NCBI RefSeq assembly: GCF_000622325.1
Contig: NZ_JASE01000002.1
Coordinates: forward strand, 62,001-126,000
Source: Sulfitobacter geojensis
Lineage (GTDB): Bacteria; Pseudomonadota; Alphaproteobacteria; Rhodobacterales; Rhodobacteraceae
DNA: 64,000 bases
Direction of reading: 5' to 3'
The notes under the pieces were generated by a model that saw nothing but the letters and a program-made list of their open reading frames with translations, searched no databases and was not told the DNA's origin. How positions within the stretch are numbered: the stretch's first letter is position 1; the number at the start of each line of letters is the position of its first letter. Position numbers and translations under genes: made by a program. Positions 52,014-61,535 of this stretch are shown piece after piece.

Positions 52014-53320
52014 GTGCACTTATGATTGGTTGGGCCGGTGTTGCCGCCCTGTTCGCGCTGCTTTCGATCCGCACGCCGATTGGTGTGGCACTGATGATTG
52101 TCTCAATTATTGGCATCACCGTAATGACAAATCTGACGGCGGCTTTTGGTATTATCAGCGCGTTGCCCTTCAGCTTTATCGGGGATTGGTCGCTGACGGC
52201 CATTCCGATGTTTCTCTTGATGGGTTTTATCGCCGCCAGTACCGGCCTGACGGCGGGCGCTTTTGATCTGTTGCGGATGCTGTTAGCGCGGGTGCCAGGT
52301 GGGTTGGCCTCGGCCAGTGTCGGGGCATGCGGTCTTTTCGCTGCTGCCTCGGGCTCGAGCATCGCCACGACCGCTGCCATGTCGCGCATCGCTGTGCCCG
52401 AAATGCTGCGGGCAAACTATCACCCTTCATTGGCTACAGGAGTGGTGGCCGCATCCGGCACATTGGGCTCACTCATCCCGCCGTCCATCCTTATGGTGCT
52501 CTACGGGATTTTTACTGAGCAATCTATAGGCCAGCTTTTTATTGCGGGACTGATCCCAGGTGTTCTTTCCGCGCTGGTCTATATGGGTATGATCACGATG
52601 CGCTGCACGCTGAAACCATCGCTTGCACCGCCGGTAAAAAACCCTTTCGCATGGCCGAAATTCTGGACGCTTCTGCTATCCGTCTGGCCATTCCCGGTGC
52701 TGATCTTTGGTGTATTGGGGGGCATATTCGGCGGCTTTTTCACACCGACCGAAGCAGGCAGTGTCGGGGCGTTTTTGGCCCTGTCCATCGCCGCCTTCCG
52801 CCGCAGCCTGACACGCCAAGCCCTGGGCACAGCCATCCGCCAAACAGTGATCGCCACGTCGTCGATCTTCTTTCTTTCGATCGGTGCCATCATGTTCACC
52901 CGTTTCATGGGCCTGTCGGGTGTGCCGCGTGCGTTGGCTGACGGCATGCTGGCGGTGTCGGACAACCAGATCATCATCATCGTGATGATCGCGGTGCTGT
53001 TCGTCATCCTTGGCATGGTGATCGATTCAATCGGTTTGATGCTGCTGACCCTGCCCGTGCTGCTGCCGGTACTGGAAGCAGCGGATGTAAACCTGATCTG
53101 GTTCGGCATCATCACCATCAAACTGCTGGAGATCGGTCTGGTTACACCACCCGTGGGTCTGAACCTTTATGTCCTGCATGGCGCGCTGGCCGGGCGGGTA
53201 AAGCTTAGGGACATCATGTCCGGCACAACATGGTTCATCGCCATGGATCTATTGACCCTAATTCTGCTGATCGCTTTTCCCGCGATCAGCCTGTTCCTGC
53301 CGTCATTCATGACCAACTGA
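52010..53320 (+). CDS. dctM: TRAP transporter large permease (DctM)
   Basis: The 436-residue protein has about 12 membrane helices with DctM motifs (AIPMFLLMGFIAASTGL, GGFFTPTEAGSVGAF, PPVGLNLYVLHG). It moves the substrate delivered by DctP using a sodium gradient. It overlaps dctQ by four bases and lies 26 bases before dctP. Confidence 0.92.
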   Translation: MSALMIGWAGVAALFALLSIRTPIGVALMIVSIIGITVMTNLTAAFGIISALPFSFIGDWSLTAIPMFLLMGFIAASTGLTAGAFDLLRMLLARVPGGLASASVGACGLFAAASGSSIATTAAMSRIAVPEMLRANYHPSLATGVVAASGTLGSLIPPSILMVLYGIFTEQSIGQLFIAGLIPGVLSALVYMGMITMRCTLKPSLAPPVKNPFAWPKFWTLLLSVWPFPVLIFGVLGGIFGGFFTPTEAGSVGAFLALSIAAFRRSLTRQALGTAIRQTVIATSSIFFLSIGAIMFTRFMGLSGVPRALADGMLAVSDNQIIIIVMIAVLFVILGMVIDSIGLMLLTLPVLLPVLEAADVNLIWFGIITIKLLEIGLVTPPVGLNLYVLHGALAGRVKLRDIMSGTTWFIAMDLLTLILLIAFPAISLFLPSFMTN

Positions 53321-53346
53321 CAAAATTTCAACTGGAGGAGACGACC

Positions 53347-54468
53347 ATGAAAATATTTAAAACTCTCAGCGCGACGTTGCTTGGGCTGGCCATTGCCGCG
53401 CCTGCGGCAGCCGAAGAGTATAACGCAAACCATTTCTTCGCCGAGCGGCATTCGATGGTGCGCGGCCCCTATGTGGACTTTGCCAAACGTGTGGCCGAAC
53501 GCACCAATGGCGAGGTGACGTTCCGTGTGTTTTCCGCAGGCTCCTTGCTGCCGCCGGCTTCGTCCTTGCAGGGGGTGCGTGACGGTGTGGCACAGGTCAG
53601 CTATCATGCTGGCACCTACACCCCGGCCGAGTTGCCGATTGCCAACCTGATCGGCAACATGGCGTTCTACAATACCGATCCGATGGTCATGGCCTTTGCA
53701 TCGACCGAATTCGGCCTGACAAATCCTGCCGCCCTCGCAGAATGGGCTGACAATGGCGTAGTGTTCGGCGGTGGCTATTCAACGTCGCAGTATTTCATGA
53801 TGTGCAACACAGACGTTGAAACCCTAGCAGATGTAAAAGGCAAGCGGATGCGCATGGCCGGTGGCGCTTGGTCCCGCTTTGCCGAATTTGTCGGTGCCGT
53901 TCCGGTTTCGATCCCGTCAAGCGAGATGTACACTGGGCTTGACACAGGGTCGCTGGATTGCGCGGTTGCGGCTGCGGATGCCCTCGACAGCTTTAGTCTC
54001 AAGGACGTCGTCACCTCGATGAATACTCTCGCCATCGGCAACTACTACGCAGGGTTTGAATGGGGCTATAACGCAGGGTTTTGGCAGGGGCTGACCGCCG
54101 AACAGCGCCGCGTTCTGTTCGATGAAATGGCTTATGAGCTGGCGCAGCACCGCGTCGCGTTTGACGCCGATGTTGCCACAGCCGTCGCTTCGGCAAAAGA
54201 CGCCGGCATGACTGTTCTGGACCCTGACGCGGCCTTGCAGCAAGCGCTGGCCGATTTTGTCATCGCCGACGAAGCTGCGCTGATTGAAAACGCAACATCG
54301 CGCGGTGTGGAAAATCCCGATCAAGTTCTGACAGCCTTCAAAGCGGTCATCGACCGCTGGGAAGCGTTGCTGAAAGATGTTGATCGCACCGACACTGAAA
54401 CACTCGCCGCTTTGGCGCGCAGCGAAATCTATGATCGGCTCGATGCTGATACCTACGGCGTCAACTAA
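53347..54468 (+). CDS. dctP: TRAP transporter substrate-binding protein (DctP)
   Basis: The ATG at 53347 follows GGAGGAGACG. The 373-residue protein has a signal peptide of about 22 residues (MKIFKTLSATLLGLAIAAP, cut near AAA-EE) and the DctP fold with a conserved arginine region (DVKGKRMRMAGGAW) and ALDSFSLKDVV. The substrate is probably an organic acid; the two adjacent hydrolases point to an ester or its acid. Confidence 0.9.
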   Translation: MKIFKTLSATLLGLAIAAPAAAEEYNANHFFAERHSMVRGPYVDFAKRVAERTNGEVTFRVFSAGSLLPPASSLQGVRDGVAQVSYHAGTYTPAELPIANLIGNMAFYNTDPMVMAFASTEFGLTNPAALAEWADNGVVFGGGYSTSQYFMMCNTDVETLADVKGKRMRMAGGAWSRFAEFVGAVPVSIPSSEMYTGLDTGSLDCAVAAADALDSFSLKDVVTSMNTLAIGNYYAGFEWGYNAGFWQGLTAEQRRVLFDEMAYELAQHRVAFDADVATAVASAKDAGMTVLDPDAALQQALADFVIADEAALIENATSRGVENPDQVLTAFKAVIDRWEALLKDVDRTDTETLAALARSEIYDRLDADTYGVN

Positions 54469-54483
54469 TCGCCAAATTACTAA

Positions 54484-54504
54484 GGGGGCCATCGGCCCCC
54501 TTTT
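54484..54504 (+). terminator. Rho-independent terminator after dctP
   Basis: GGGGGCC (54484-54490) and GGCCCCC (54494-54500) pair around ATC, followed by TTTT. It closes the TRAP operon. Confidence 0.85.
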
Positions 54505-54531
54505 CAATATTACGGAAGGGAGGGACAGAAC

Positions 54532-56235
54532 ATGAAAACGAACTGGCGATTATTCGCTTTGGGTCTGGTGTTGTTATTTGTCGGATCAATCGCGGCTCAC
54601 TTGGTGCAAACGACAAACGGGGTCACCATTAAGGACGTCCGTTTTGTCGGTGCCAATGGCAATCTGCAAAGCGGACTACTCTACGTGCCCGAAGGCGTCA
54701 CAGCCGAAGCAAAAGCGCCGGCCATCTTGGCGGTACATGGCTATATCAACACGCGCGAGGTCCAATCCGGCTTTGCCATTGAATATTCGCGTCGCGGTTA
54801 TGTAGTTCTGTCTATCGACCAAACTGGTCATGGCTACTCCGAGGGGGCCGCATTTTCGGCCGGTTTTGGAGGACCCGCAGCGCTGCAATATCTGCGCAGT
54901 CTCGATATTGTTGATGTCGATAACATCGGCATGGAAGGCCACTCAATGGGCGGCTGGACGGTGTTGGCGGCGGCAGCCACCTATCCCGATGATTACAAAT
55001 CCATCGTCCTCGAAGGATCCAGCGTCGGCGCGCCCTTTGCAGCCGAAGGCACCGCAGACTGGCCACGCAACGTGTCGGTCGTGTTTTCTGCATACGACGA
55101 ATTTTCAAGCCTCATGTGGGGCGTGGATAAGGCCGATGATGTAGAAAAAAGCCCAAAATTGATGGCGTTTTTCAGTTCTGAAACGCCCGTCGAGGAAGGC
55201 AAGATCTATGGCGACCTAGCCACGGGCAACGCGCGCATCCTGTGGCAGCCACCTGTGACACACCCCGGTGATCACCTGTCACGAGCGGCTATTGGGCATT
55301 CGGTGGATTGGTTTGCGCAAACACTGAACGGCGCACGCCCGTTGCCTGCCGACAACCAAATCTGGTTCTACAAAGAGTTTGCCACGCTAATCGGATTGTT
55401 AGGCTTCGTGGTGCTGATCTTGGGCACGTTGAACGGATTACTGTCCCTGCCCTGGCTGCGCGACCTGAAAGCGACACCAGTAGATGCTGCGCATACGACG
55501 CGCGGTGCAAAGTGGTGGGGAATATTTCTGTTCAGCGCGCTGTTCCCGGTGGCGAATTATTATCCGCTCTTCAACTTCGCTGAAACTTTGTTTCCGGCCT
55601 CAGCATTGCTACCGCAGACCATCACGTCACAGGCTGCGTTTTGGGCCGTCATCAACGGTGCCGTCGCAGGGCTTGTCGGGCTCGTGATCCGCACGCAGCC
55701 GGTCGTCTTCCCGATCAACATCGCCCGGTCACTGGTGCTGGCGGGGGCTGCGGTATTTGTGGGCTACCTTTCGGCTGTAATTGTCGATTTCTTCCTCAAG
55801 GTTGATTTTCGCTTCTGGTTCGTTGGTGTCAAATTGCTGACCGCTGAACGATTTGTGACTGCGCTGGTCTATCTCGTGCCCTTTACAATCTACTTCGTTC
55901 TGGCGATGCGCGCTTTGCATGGGGGTCTGTCTGTTGCGGGGCAAAGCCTGCGCGCAACCTACACCTTGAATGCGCTGGCGCTGATGGGTGGGTTTCTAGT
56001 GTTCTTAATCTTGCAATACGCCGCGCTGTTTTCCAACGGCATACTGCTGACACCATCCGAGCCATTGAACACCATCGTCATGTTTCAGTTTGTGCCACTG
56101 CTGCTGACCGCGGCGATTATCAGCACGTTCCTCTATCAAAGAACCGCAAGCTATCTGCCCGGTGCCTTCGTGAACGCGCTGCTGGTCACATGGTTCGTGG
56201 TTGCAGGGCAAGCCACACAATACGCTGCTGGATAA
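54532..56235 (+). CDS. membrane-anchored alpha/beta hydrolase
   Basis: The 567-residue protein has an N-terminal anchor (residues about 8-28). A periplasmic or cytosolic alpha/beta-hydrolase domain of about 250 residues has AVHGYINTREV, IDQTGHGYSEG, a nucleophile in GMEGHSMGGWT near residue 140 and a histidine in THPGDHLS. About seven C-terminal membrane helices follow. The hydrolase-plus-membrane layout is unusual. It has its own promoter region after the dctP terminator and AGGGAGG before the ATG. Substrate unknown; it may act on the compound the TRAP system takes up. Confidence 0.75.
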   Translation: MKTNWRLFALGLVLLFVGSIAAHLVQTTNGVTIKDVRFVGANGNLQSGLLYVPEGVTAEAKAPAILAVHGYINTREVQSGFAIEYSRRGYVVLSIDQTGHGYSEGAAFSAGFGGPAALQYLRSLDIVDVDNIGMEGHSMGGWTVLAAAATYPDDYKSIVLEGSSVGAPFAAEGTADWPRNVSVVFSAYDEFSSLMWGVDKADDVEKSPKLMAFFSSETPVEEGKIYGDLATGNARILWQPPVTHPGDHLSRAAIGHSVDWFAQTLNGARPLPADNQIWFYKEFATLIGLLGFVVLILGTLNGLLSLPWLRDLKATPVDAAHTTRGAKWWGIFLFSALFPVANYYPLFNFAETLFPASALLPQTITSQAAFWAVINGAVAGLVGLVIRTQPVVFPINIARSLVLAGAAVFVGYLSAVIVDFFLKVDFRFWFVGVKLLTAERFVTALVYLVPFTIYFVLAMRALHGGLSVAGQSLRATYTLNALALMGGFLVFLILQYAALFSNGILLTPSEPLNTIVMFQFVPLLLTAAIISTFLYQRTASYLPGAFVNALLVTWFVVAGQATQYAAG

Positions 56236-56243
56236 CGACCAGT

Positions 56244-56279
56244 GAGCCCGTCGCACAAGCTTTGCCGCGCGACGGGCTC
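56244..56279 (+). terminator. hairpin after the membrane hydrolase
   Basis: GAGCCCGTCGC and GCGACGGGCTC pair exactly around a 14-base loop; the following AATTAAA is a weak tail, so termination is probable but not proven. Confidence 0.6.
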
Positions 56280-56517
56280 AATTAAAGCGCCTCAAGGCCT
56301 ACGCCAGTATTGTTTCTCGGGCCAGTTCCGATGGCATCCCCCACTAGGTTCCTCGCACCATTCAGTTACGCCTAAAAGAGATTGAGATTCTTCGGAAAGA
56401 CGCAGATCAATTTGACAAGATTACGATTGGTAGCCACTAGAAAGTTCGTAGTCATGGTCGTATTATTGCCAACGCAATGGTACGCAACTCTCTGCAACAC
56501 CTGCAAGGAACTCGTTA

Positions 56518-56700
56518 ATGGAATACTGGAATATTACTATCAAAGCGCCAACGGCAGACACAACCGCCCCCAGGCTATCCGAGCAATCGATCGCGGAAGT
56601 TCAAAAGGCGTTGGCAGGGCAACAACTTCTCAATAATGAGGTGTGCGTCATTCTGTACGGTCAATCTCAGAGAAGCATTAGTGGCCTCCAACCGAGATAA
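56518..56700 (+). CDS. possible small protein next to gajB-like gene
   Basis: A 60-codon frame starts at an ATG about 9 bases after AAGGAA and ends 6 bases from the convergent helicase gene. The product (MEYWNITIKAPTADTTAPRL, EVQKALAGQQ) is not recognised. Codon use does not settle whether it is real. Confidence 0.3.
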   Translation: MEYWNITIKAPTADTTAPRLSEQSIAEVQKALAGQQLLNNEVCVILYGQSQRSISGLQPR

Positions 56701-56705
56701 GCGGG

Positions 56706-58130
56706 TTACGGCAGGGTTGGACTACGCGAGAAGACCGATACGGATCTCGCCCCCCTAGTCAGCGCGACATACAGGTGCTCTTTCGACATCGCGTTACCTG
56801 GTCGATCCGCATCCAAGATTACAACGTGATCAGCCTCCAGTCCTTTCAGGAGAAGAGTTGAGCCTACAGCTTTTGGCGGAATTACCCTACCTGCGTGACG
56901 GCGTTGTTCGCGAAGACCGGCGATAGCTGCTGAAAGACTACCGCCCGGGGCCGTCATTGCGATTTGGAGTGCCTGGACCATTATGTTGAAGGCACTTTGT
57001 CGATAGACTCGTCTGTCACGGTCGCCTGCCATCGCTTTCAGAAATTGCACGGCCTCGAGGTATCCGCCCCCTTGAACCAGTGAGATGGCAGCAACCTCAG
57101 GGGCGTTTGGAGGTGTGCGATTACGATTTCCTAGGATCGACTGAACGCGCCCATTGAGTTTATCGCCATACACGTTCGTCATGACCTTGATAAGGAATCC
57201 AATGCAGGCATCCAGGAGTTCTTGACCTGATTTTCCGTCCATTTGGTTTGCATCGCCTACGACATCACGGAGATCTACTGGCTCGACAACTCCAACTCCC
57301 TTTGCGCGGCTCGCGAAATTGTGTCGCGAGGCCGCTTGCATGGAGTCGCCAATTATCAGGATCGTCTCATGAGGGTTGGTTTTGGCTACATCGTATTGCA
57401 AAGCTATCTGGGCTGCTGCGTTGGCGTTTTGATCCGCGCCGAGAGGATGCCACGCGACGCGCGAGGGAAGAGTGCGAAGATCAATCGTGTGTCCAGCTTC
57501 CAATGCCCCGCGACTGGCAAGAAGCCATGCTCCAAGATCGTTGGCGCCAGCGTTGTTCCAGCGCCAGGGGATGTCCAACCGCCCGAGTTCAGGAAAGGTT
57601 GGGACCACTTGTGTCGTCCAGTCCGGAAGCGGGTCGCCACCAAACCCAAAGATTGCTTGCATCGGATCACCGAACACAACCGTTGGAATTGCGTTCGCGA
57701 GGCCAGAAGTGATCAGGTGTTGGCTCACCGAACAGTCTTGGTACTCATCGACCAAGACCCGCGAATACGTTGCGGCAATCTCTGAATTGATGGCCCCAGA
57801 TGCACATAACCCACCAACCGCGTTTTGCACTGCGGTGTAGTTGGGCGCATTTTCCGGATCATGCAGGTATCCTGCTCGCTCCGGAAACATGGAGATAATT
57901 GTCAGTGCCCAGCCCGCAATCGTATTGAGCCTGTAGTTGGACGCTGGCACGCCATCTCGATGCAACCTCTGCCTTAGCGCGGCAACGCCAGCGGTGGTGT
58001 GGGTAAGGACCAGGACCGGCTTACCTTCTGCCTGAACAATGGTCTTTGCGATCAACTCGGTCTTGCCGCATCCTGCGGGAGCTATGACATGCCCGCGTTG
58101 CGCCTGAAGTATGTCGGGTACGCCAACCAC
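56706..58130 (-). CDS. UvrD-like helicase, Gabija GajB-like
   Basis: The 474-residue SF1 helicase has Walker A APAGCGKTELIAK at residues 17-29, VLTHTTAGVAALR (Ia), VDEYQDCSVSQ (II), VFGDPMQAIFGFGG (III), and near the end LLKGLEADHVVILDADRPG and LYVALTRGARSVSVF (V, VI). The size is close to GajB of the Gabija system. It starts 6 bp after the OLD nuclease stop. In Gabija the helicase associates with the nuclease and is stimulated by DNA ends produced during phage infection. Confidence 0.82.
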   Translation of the reverse strand: MVGVPDILQAQRGHVIAPAGCGKTELIAKTIVQAEGKPVLVLTHTTAGVAALRQRLHRDGVPASNYRLNTIAGWALTIISMFPERAGYLHDPENAPNYTAVQNAVGGLCASGAINSEIAATYSRVLVDEYQDCSVSQHLITSGLANAIPTVVFGDPMQAIFGFGGDPLPDWTTQVVPTFPELGRLDIPWRWNNAGANDLGAWLLASRGALEAGHTIDLRTLPSRVAWHPLGADQNANAAAQIALQYDVAKTNPHETILIIGDSMQAASRHNFASRAKGVGVVEPVDLRDVVGDANQMDGKSGQELLDACIGFLIKVMTNVYGDKLNGRVQSILGNRNRTPPNAPEVAAISLVQGGGYLEAVQFLKAMAGDRDRRVYRQSAFNIMVQALQIAMTAPGGSLSAAIAGLREQRRHAGRVIPPKAVGSTLLLKGLEADHVVILDADRPGNAMSKEHLYVALTRGARSVSVFSRSPTLP

Positions 58131-58136
58131 CTGAGT

Positions 58137-59921
58137 TTACACACCGACAGGGGAATTCGCTGGCTGCGCTGTCGGCGATGTGCTGATCCATTGCCAAAGC
58201 GAATTCAGGGGTGCCGCGAAAATTGCATCTGTATTTTGCCAAGCCGGGGCAATGACTTCCCTCAACGCCCGTTCAGCAGGCTCAATGTCTTTGAACCATT
58301 TGCCATCGCCAGCGCATTGCCCCAACACAGGTCGCATTACATCGACAAAGTGATCTCGGCATTGCTGTAGATTGTATTGACCGTTGCTCGCGTGACGGAT
58401 TTTTCCATCAATGGAGTCTTCAGATCGCCATGCGCAGGCAATTGAAAGAAGCCCTGGTATCTGCGCCGCGGGCACTGATGCGAAGATTGCAGCTTCGGTG
58501 GAATACCCATCTTGCCACCGGAACACAGAAATGCCGTAGGCTGCCAATTCCGCATATCTCGCGGCATCGTAGGCGACATCGGAGTCCATGAACAAAGCGG
58601 TTCGATAACCCATACGCGCAAAGATTTTAGCACGTTCCGTCATAGTTGAGCCGCCACCATCGGCCCAGTGGCAACCGTTTGCTAGCAAACTCCTCTGATC
58701 AAGGCTTTGCCGCCACAAATCCAACCCTCGGATTACGCCAATCTCTGTCTTCCCCTCACAAACAATGACACTCGGTGCGAGAAAGGCGTCTGCGCACGCC
58801 CTCAGCGTCTTCTGAGCGTCTTCAGATTCCCCAAGTGGGAACACAGCATTGGAAGTCGTCTTTGTTGCAGGCTGAATGAGTTCACCGTTATTAACCACGG
58901 CGGGTGTAGTGGTGCGCGTCGCCCGCACTGCATGTAACTGAATTGACGATAGCTCACGCAATACAACTGGCGAGTGTGTTGTCAAAAAGACTTGCTGCGA
59001 AGCATCGTTTGATTTTGCACCGAGCGAATCAAGCAAGCGTATAATCCGGTAGGGTTCCAAGCCAAACTCTGCTTCGTCAATGATCGAGATACTTGATTGA
59101 CCTGCGACCTTTTGAAGTCCTGCGACGAGCAAGCGCATGGAACCGGAACCAAGATTCTTGAGCGGAACCTGATCTTCGTCGTGAAGGGCAATTGCACCCC
59201 CTGAAAACGTTACCCCTTTTACGTCCAATAGGGCATTCACCTGCTCAACGGGGATTCCCATGTTGTTGGCGATGGTTCTGGAGGTCGCAAGCACTTCATC
59301 GACGCCATCACATCCCTGCTCTGCAAAAGCCTGCCGGGCTTGTCTGGATGCAGCCGCCAAAGCGGCTGACGCCTGTGTCTTGTCGGAAGAGAGCTTCCCG
59401 AGCACGGATCGCGGGCCCAGAGCCATATGGTGTGATGCCACGGTGCCGAGCCGTGTTGGCGCAACTAGCTGCCGATGCTTCCATTGAAGGTTCCGCTCAC
59501 GGCCCTCGGCTGATGGGCCTTCAGAAAACAGCAACCATTGCGGCTCCAAATCGTTCCTTACAATCAACCGAACAGTCAACACCGTTTCCAGCGCTGCGGA
59601 TGTCTCGTTGTGAATAGCCCCGGTCTGCGGGTCCCAACCTCGCAGAAAGTGGCCGTATGCCTCTAGGTTTAGCAACTCATCGGGAAGAGCTCCCAGTGTC
59701 ACATCGATCACAATTGGCTCACCAACCAGGCATCTGTGGAAGTCAGCATCGGTAAAGACAATGCTCTGTCTAGTCCCCACGGTGAGTTCTATTGCATCGA
59801 GAATGGTCGATTTTCCGCCGTCTCCCGGCCCAATCAAGCAATTGATGCCTGGGTTCGGCCACCACTTTAGTGCCTTGATGCCTCGAAAATTGGAGATCGA
59901 AATTTCTCGGATGACAGTCAT
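58137..59921 (-). CDS. OLD-family ATPase/TOPRIM nuclease, Gabija GajA-like
   Basis: The 594-residue protein has an ABC ATPase part (ISISNFRGI, Walker A GPGDGGKSTIL at 31-41, IIDEAEFGLEPYR as Walker B, TTHSPVVLREL) and a C-terminal TOPRIM nuclease (VIVCEGKTEIGVI, DGGGS, LFMDSDVAYD). GajA of Gabija has the same layout and length and nicks DNA when nucleotide levels fall. It precedes a UvrD-like helicase in the same operon, which is the Gabija arrangement. Name by architecture; other OLD-plus-helicase systems remain possible. Confidence 0.82.
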   Translation of the reverse strand: MTVIREISISNFRGIKALKWWPNPGINCLIGPGDGGKSTILDAIELTVGTRQSIVFTDADFHRCLVGEPIVIDVTLGALPDELLNLEAYGHFLRGWDPQTGAIHNETSAALETVLTVRLIVRNDLEPQWLLFSEGPSAEGRERNLQWKHRQLVAPTRLGTVASHHMALGPRSVLGKLSSDKTQASAALAAASRQARQAFAEQGCDGVDEVLATSRTIANNMGIPVEQVNALLDVKGVTFSGGAIALHDEDQVPLKNLGSGSMRLLVAGLQKVAGQSSISIIDEAEFGLEPYRIIRLLDSLGAKSNDASQQVFLTTHSPVVLRELSSIQLHAVRATRTTTPAVVNNGELIQPATKTTSNAVFPLGESEDAQKTLRACADAFLAPSVIVCEGKTEIGVIRGLDLWRQSLDQRSLLANGCHWADGGGSTMTERAKIFARMGYRTALFMDSDVAYDAARYAELAAYGISVFRWQDGYSTEAAIFASVPAAQIPGLLSIACAWRSEDSIDGKIRHASNGQYNLQQCRDHFVDVMRPVLGQCAGDGKWFKDIEPAERALREVIAPAWQNTDAIFAAPLNSLWQWISTSPTAQPANSPVGV

Positions 59922-60231
59922 AATTCACCTCTAACATACTGGGACAGTAGCATGTTTACCTCTTGCCCTAAAGTTGTGTTTGGATGCCCTTTTGCAAGCG
60001 ATTCAGTCCATAGGAATGAAGCGGTTGTTGGATAGTCGGGGTCGAAGGGCCGCTTCGTACCGCCGAGCAGAAGTTTGGCAGTTTTTTGGGAATGCAGCCG
60101 CAGCGAAAGTCCGGAATGACGAGCCGCAGTGCAGCGGCGAGAGATTTCTCCCGAGGTCCGGTAATGGGATGTACCGGCTGCTTCACCCAGCAGGTTAGGC
60201 TTTGCCTACTTCTGCACACAGGAGAAGTAGC
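59922..60231. other. upstream region between GajA-like gene and IS110
   Basis: It holds the promoter side of the nuclease gene and the left noncoding end of the IS110 element. The structured part from about 59990 to 60200 is a candidate bridge RNA; the hairpin at 60206-60230 is listed separately. Confidence 0.45.
60206..60230 (+). promoter_or_regulatory. hairpin covering the transposase ribosome-binding site
   Basis: CTACTTCT (60206-60213) and AGAAGTAG (60223-60230) pair exactly. AGGAG at 60220-60224, the ribosome site for the ATG at 60232, lies partly inside the stem. This would limit transposase translation. Confidence 0.65.
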
Positions 60232-61290
60232 ATGGCGAAGGACTCAATTGATGAGCTGATGTCGATTGGCATCGATATTGGCAAAGACACATTCCACATC
60301 GTGGCATTCGACCCCGACGGGCAATTGGTGATGCGCAAGCAGATCAAACGATTGGCGCTTGTTGCGACGTTTGAGAAACTGCCCCGTTGCGTGGTCGGCA
60401 TGGAGGCGTGCCTCAGCGCTCATTTTGTCAGCCGAACGCTCCGCAAGATGGGCTTCGAACCGCGGATCATTCCCGCGATCTACGTGAAGCCGTTCACCAA
60501 AGGACAGAAGAATGACTACAACGACGCGGAGGCGATAGCTGAAGCAGCATTGCGACCCAATCTGCCGGTTGTCCCCGAGAAGAGCCAAGAACAGCTCGAC
60601 TTGCAGGCGCTACATCGCGTTCGGTCACGGCTCGTGTCGCGACGCACGGCGACGATCAACCAGATCCGCGCATTCCTGATCGAACAGGGCATTACGGTTC
60701 GCAAAGGTTTGCGGGCTCTGAAGAACTCATTCGAGACGATCCTGGAAGAGCGAAAGGATGAGATATCGCCGCGCATGCGGACCATCCTGATTGGGCTTTA
60801 CGGTGATTGGCTCTGGCTTGATGATCGGATCGAAACCGTCTCCAAAGAGATTGAGTTGATCAGTCGAACCGAAGAGAACTGCGTAAATGTCATGACTATT
60901 CCCGGCATTGGCCCGATGATTTCGACGGCGATGGTTGCTGCCATTGGCACGGGGGAGGCGTTTGGCCGAGGCCGCGACTTCGCCGCTTGGGTTGGGCTTG
61001 TGCCTCGACAGTTCAGCACAGGCGGGCGAACGGTCCTTGGGCGCATCACCAAACGGGGCAGTCGATACTTGCGGATGCTCTTCGTTCAGGCCGCAAAAGT
61101 CATTCTGATGCGCACAAATAGATGGCCAGACTTCAGCTTTGGGGATTGGCTCGCCAAAGCGGCGGAACGGATGAATCGCAACAAACTGGCGGTCGCTCTG
61201 GCCAACAAGCTGGCGCGCATGGCTTGGAGTATCTTGCGGAATAAGACGGCGTTCGACGCCAACAGAGACGAGATTGCCATCGGCGTCTAA
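60232..61290 (+). CDS. IS110-family transposase (third copy)
   Basis: The ATG at 60232 (MAKDSIDELMSIG) is used; the frame opens at 60202 inside the hairpin. The 352-residue protein has the DEDD part (IGIDIGKDTFHI, GMEACLSAHFVSR, KNDYNDAEAIAEA) and a Tnp20 part with MTIPGIGPMISTA and AAWVGLVPRQFSTGG. It is a different lineage from the other two copies. Element ends were not resolved. It lies between the Gabija-like operon and virB6. Confidence 0.92.
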   Translation: MAKDSIDELMSIGIDIGKDTFHIVAFDPDGQLVMRKQIKRLALVATFEKLPRCVVGMEACLSAHFVSRTLRKMGFEPRIIPAIYVKPFTKGQKNDYNDAEAIAEAALRPNLPVVPEKSQEQLDLQALHRVRSRLVSRRTATINQIRAFLIEQGITVRKGLRALKNSFETILEERKDEISPRMRTILIGLYGDWLWLDDRIETVSKEIELISRTEENCVNVMTIPGIGPMISTAMVAAIGTGEAFGRGRDFAAWVGLVPRQFSTGGRTVLGRITKRGSRYLRMLFVQAAKVILMRTNRWPDFSFGDWLAKAAERMNRNKLAVALANKLARMAWSILRNKTAFDANRDEIAIGV

Positions 61291-61535
61291 TACACCGAGG
61301 CAATCCAAAGGAGTTCGCGACTGAAAGAAAGCATGGAACGGAACGATTACGCCCCCAGAGTCTGACGGCCCAAACGGTCATCATGGACCTTGCCGGTAAT
61401 GAGATCACGGCGCGTGCGTAACCCCAACAAGGCCACGACCCGCGTGTCGATCAGTAGGCCGGATACATATGAGCGACTTCCGAGAACATGCGAGAAATCA
61501 TTTGCGAACAGCAGCCGGTACATACATTTGGGCCG

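Larger units (their letters stand above)
56236..56705. other. intergenic region between cargo block and Gabija-like pair
   Basis: A strong 11-bp hairpin follows the hydrolase gene (56244-56254 with 56269-56279). The rest is AT-richer; one small frame at 56518-56700 is listed separately. Confidence 0.5.
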
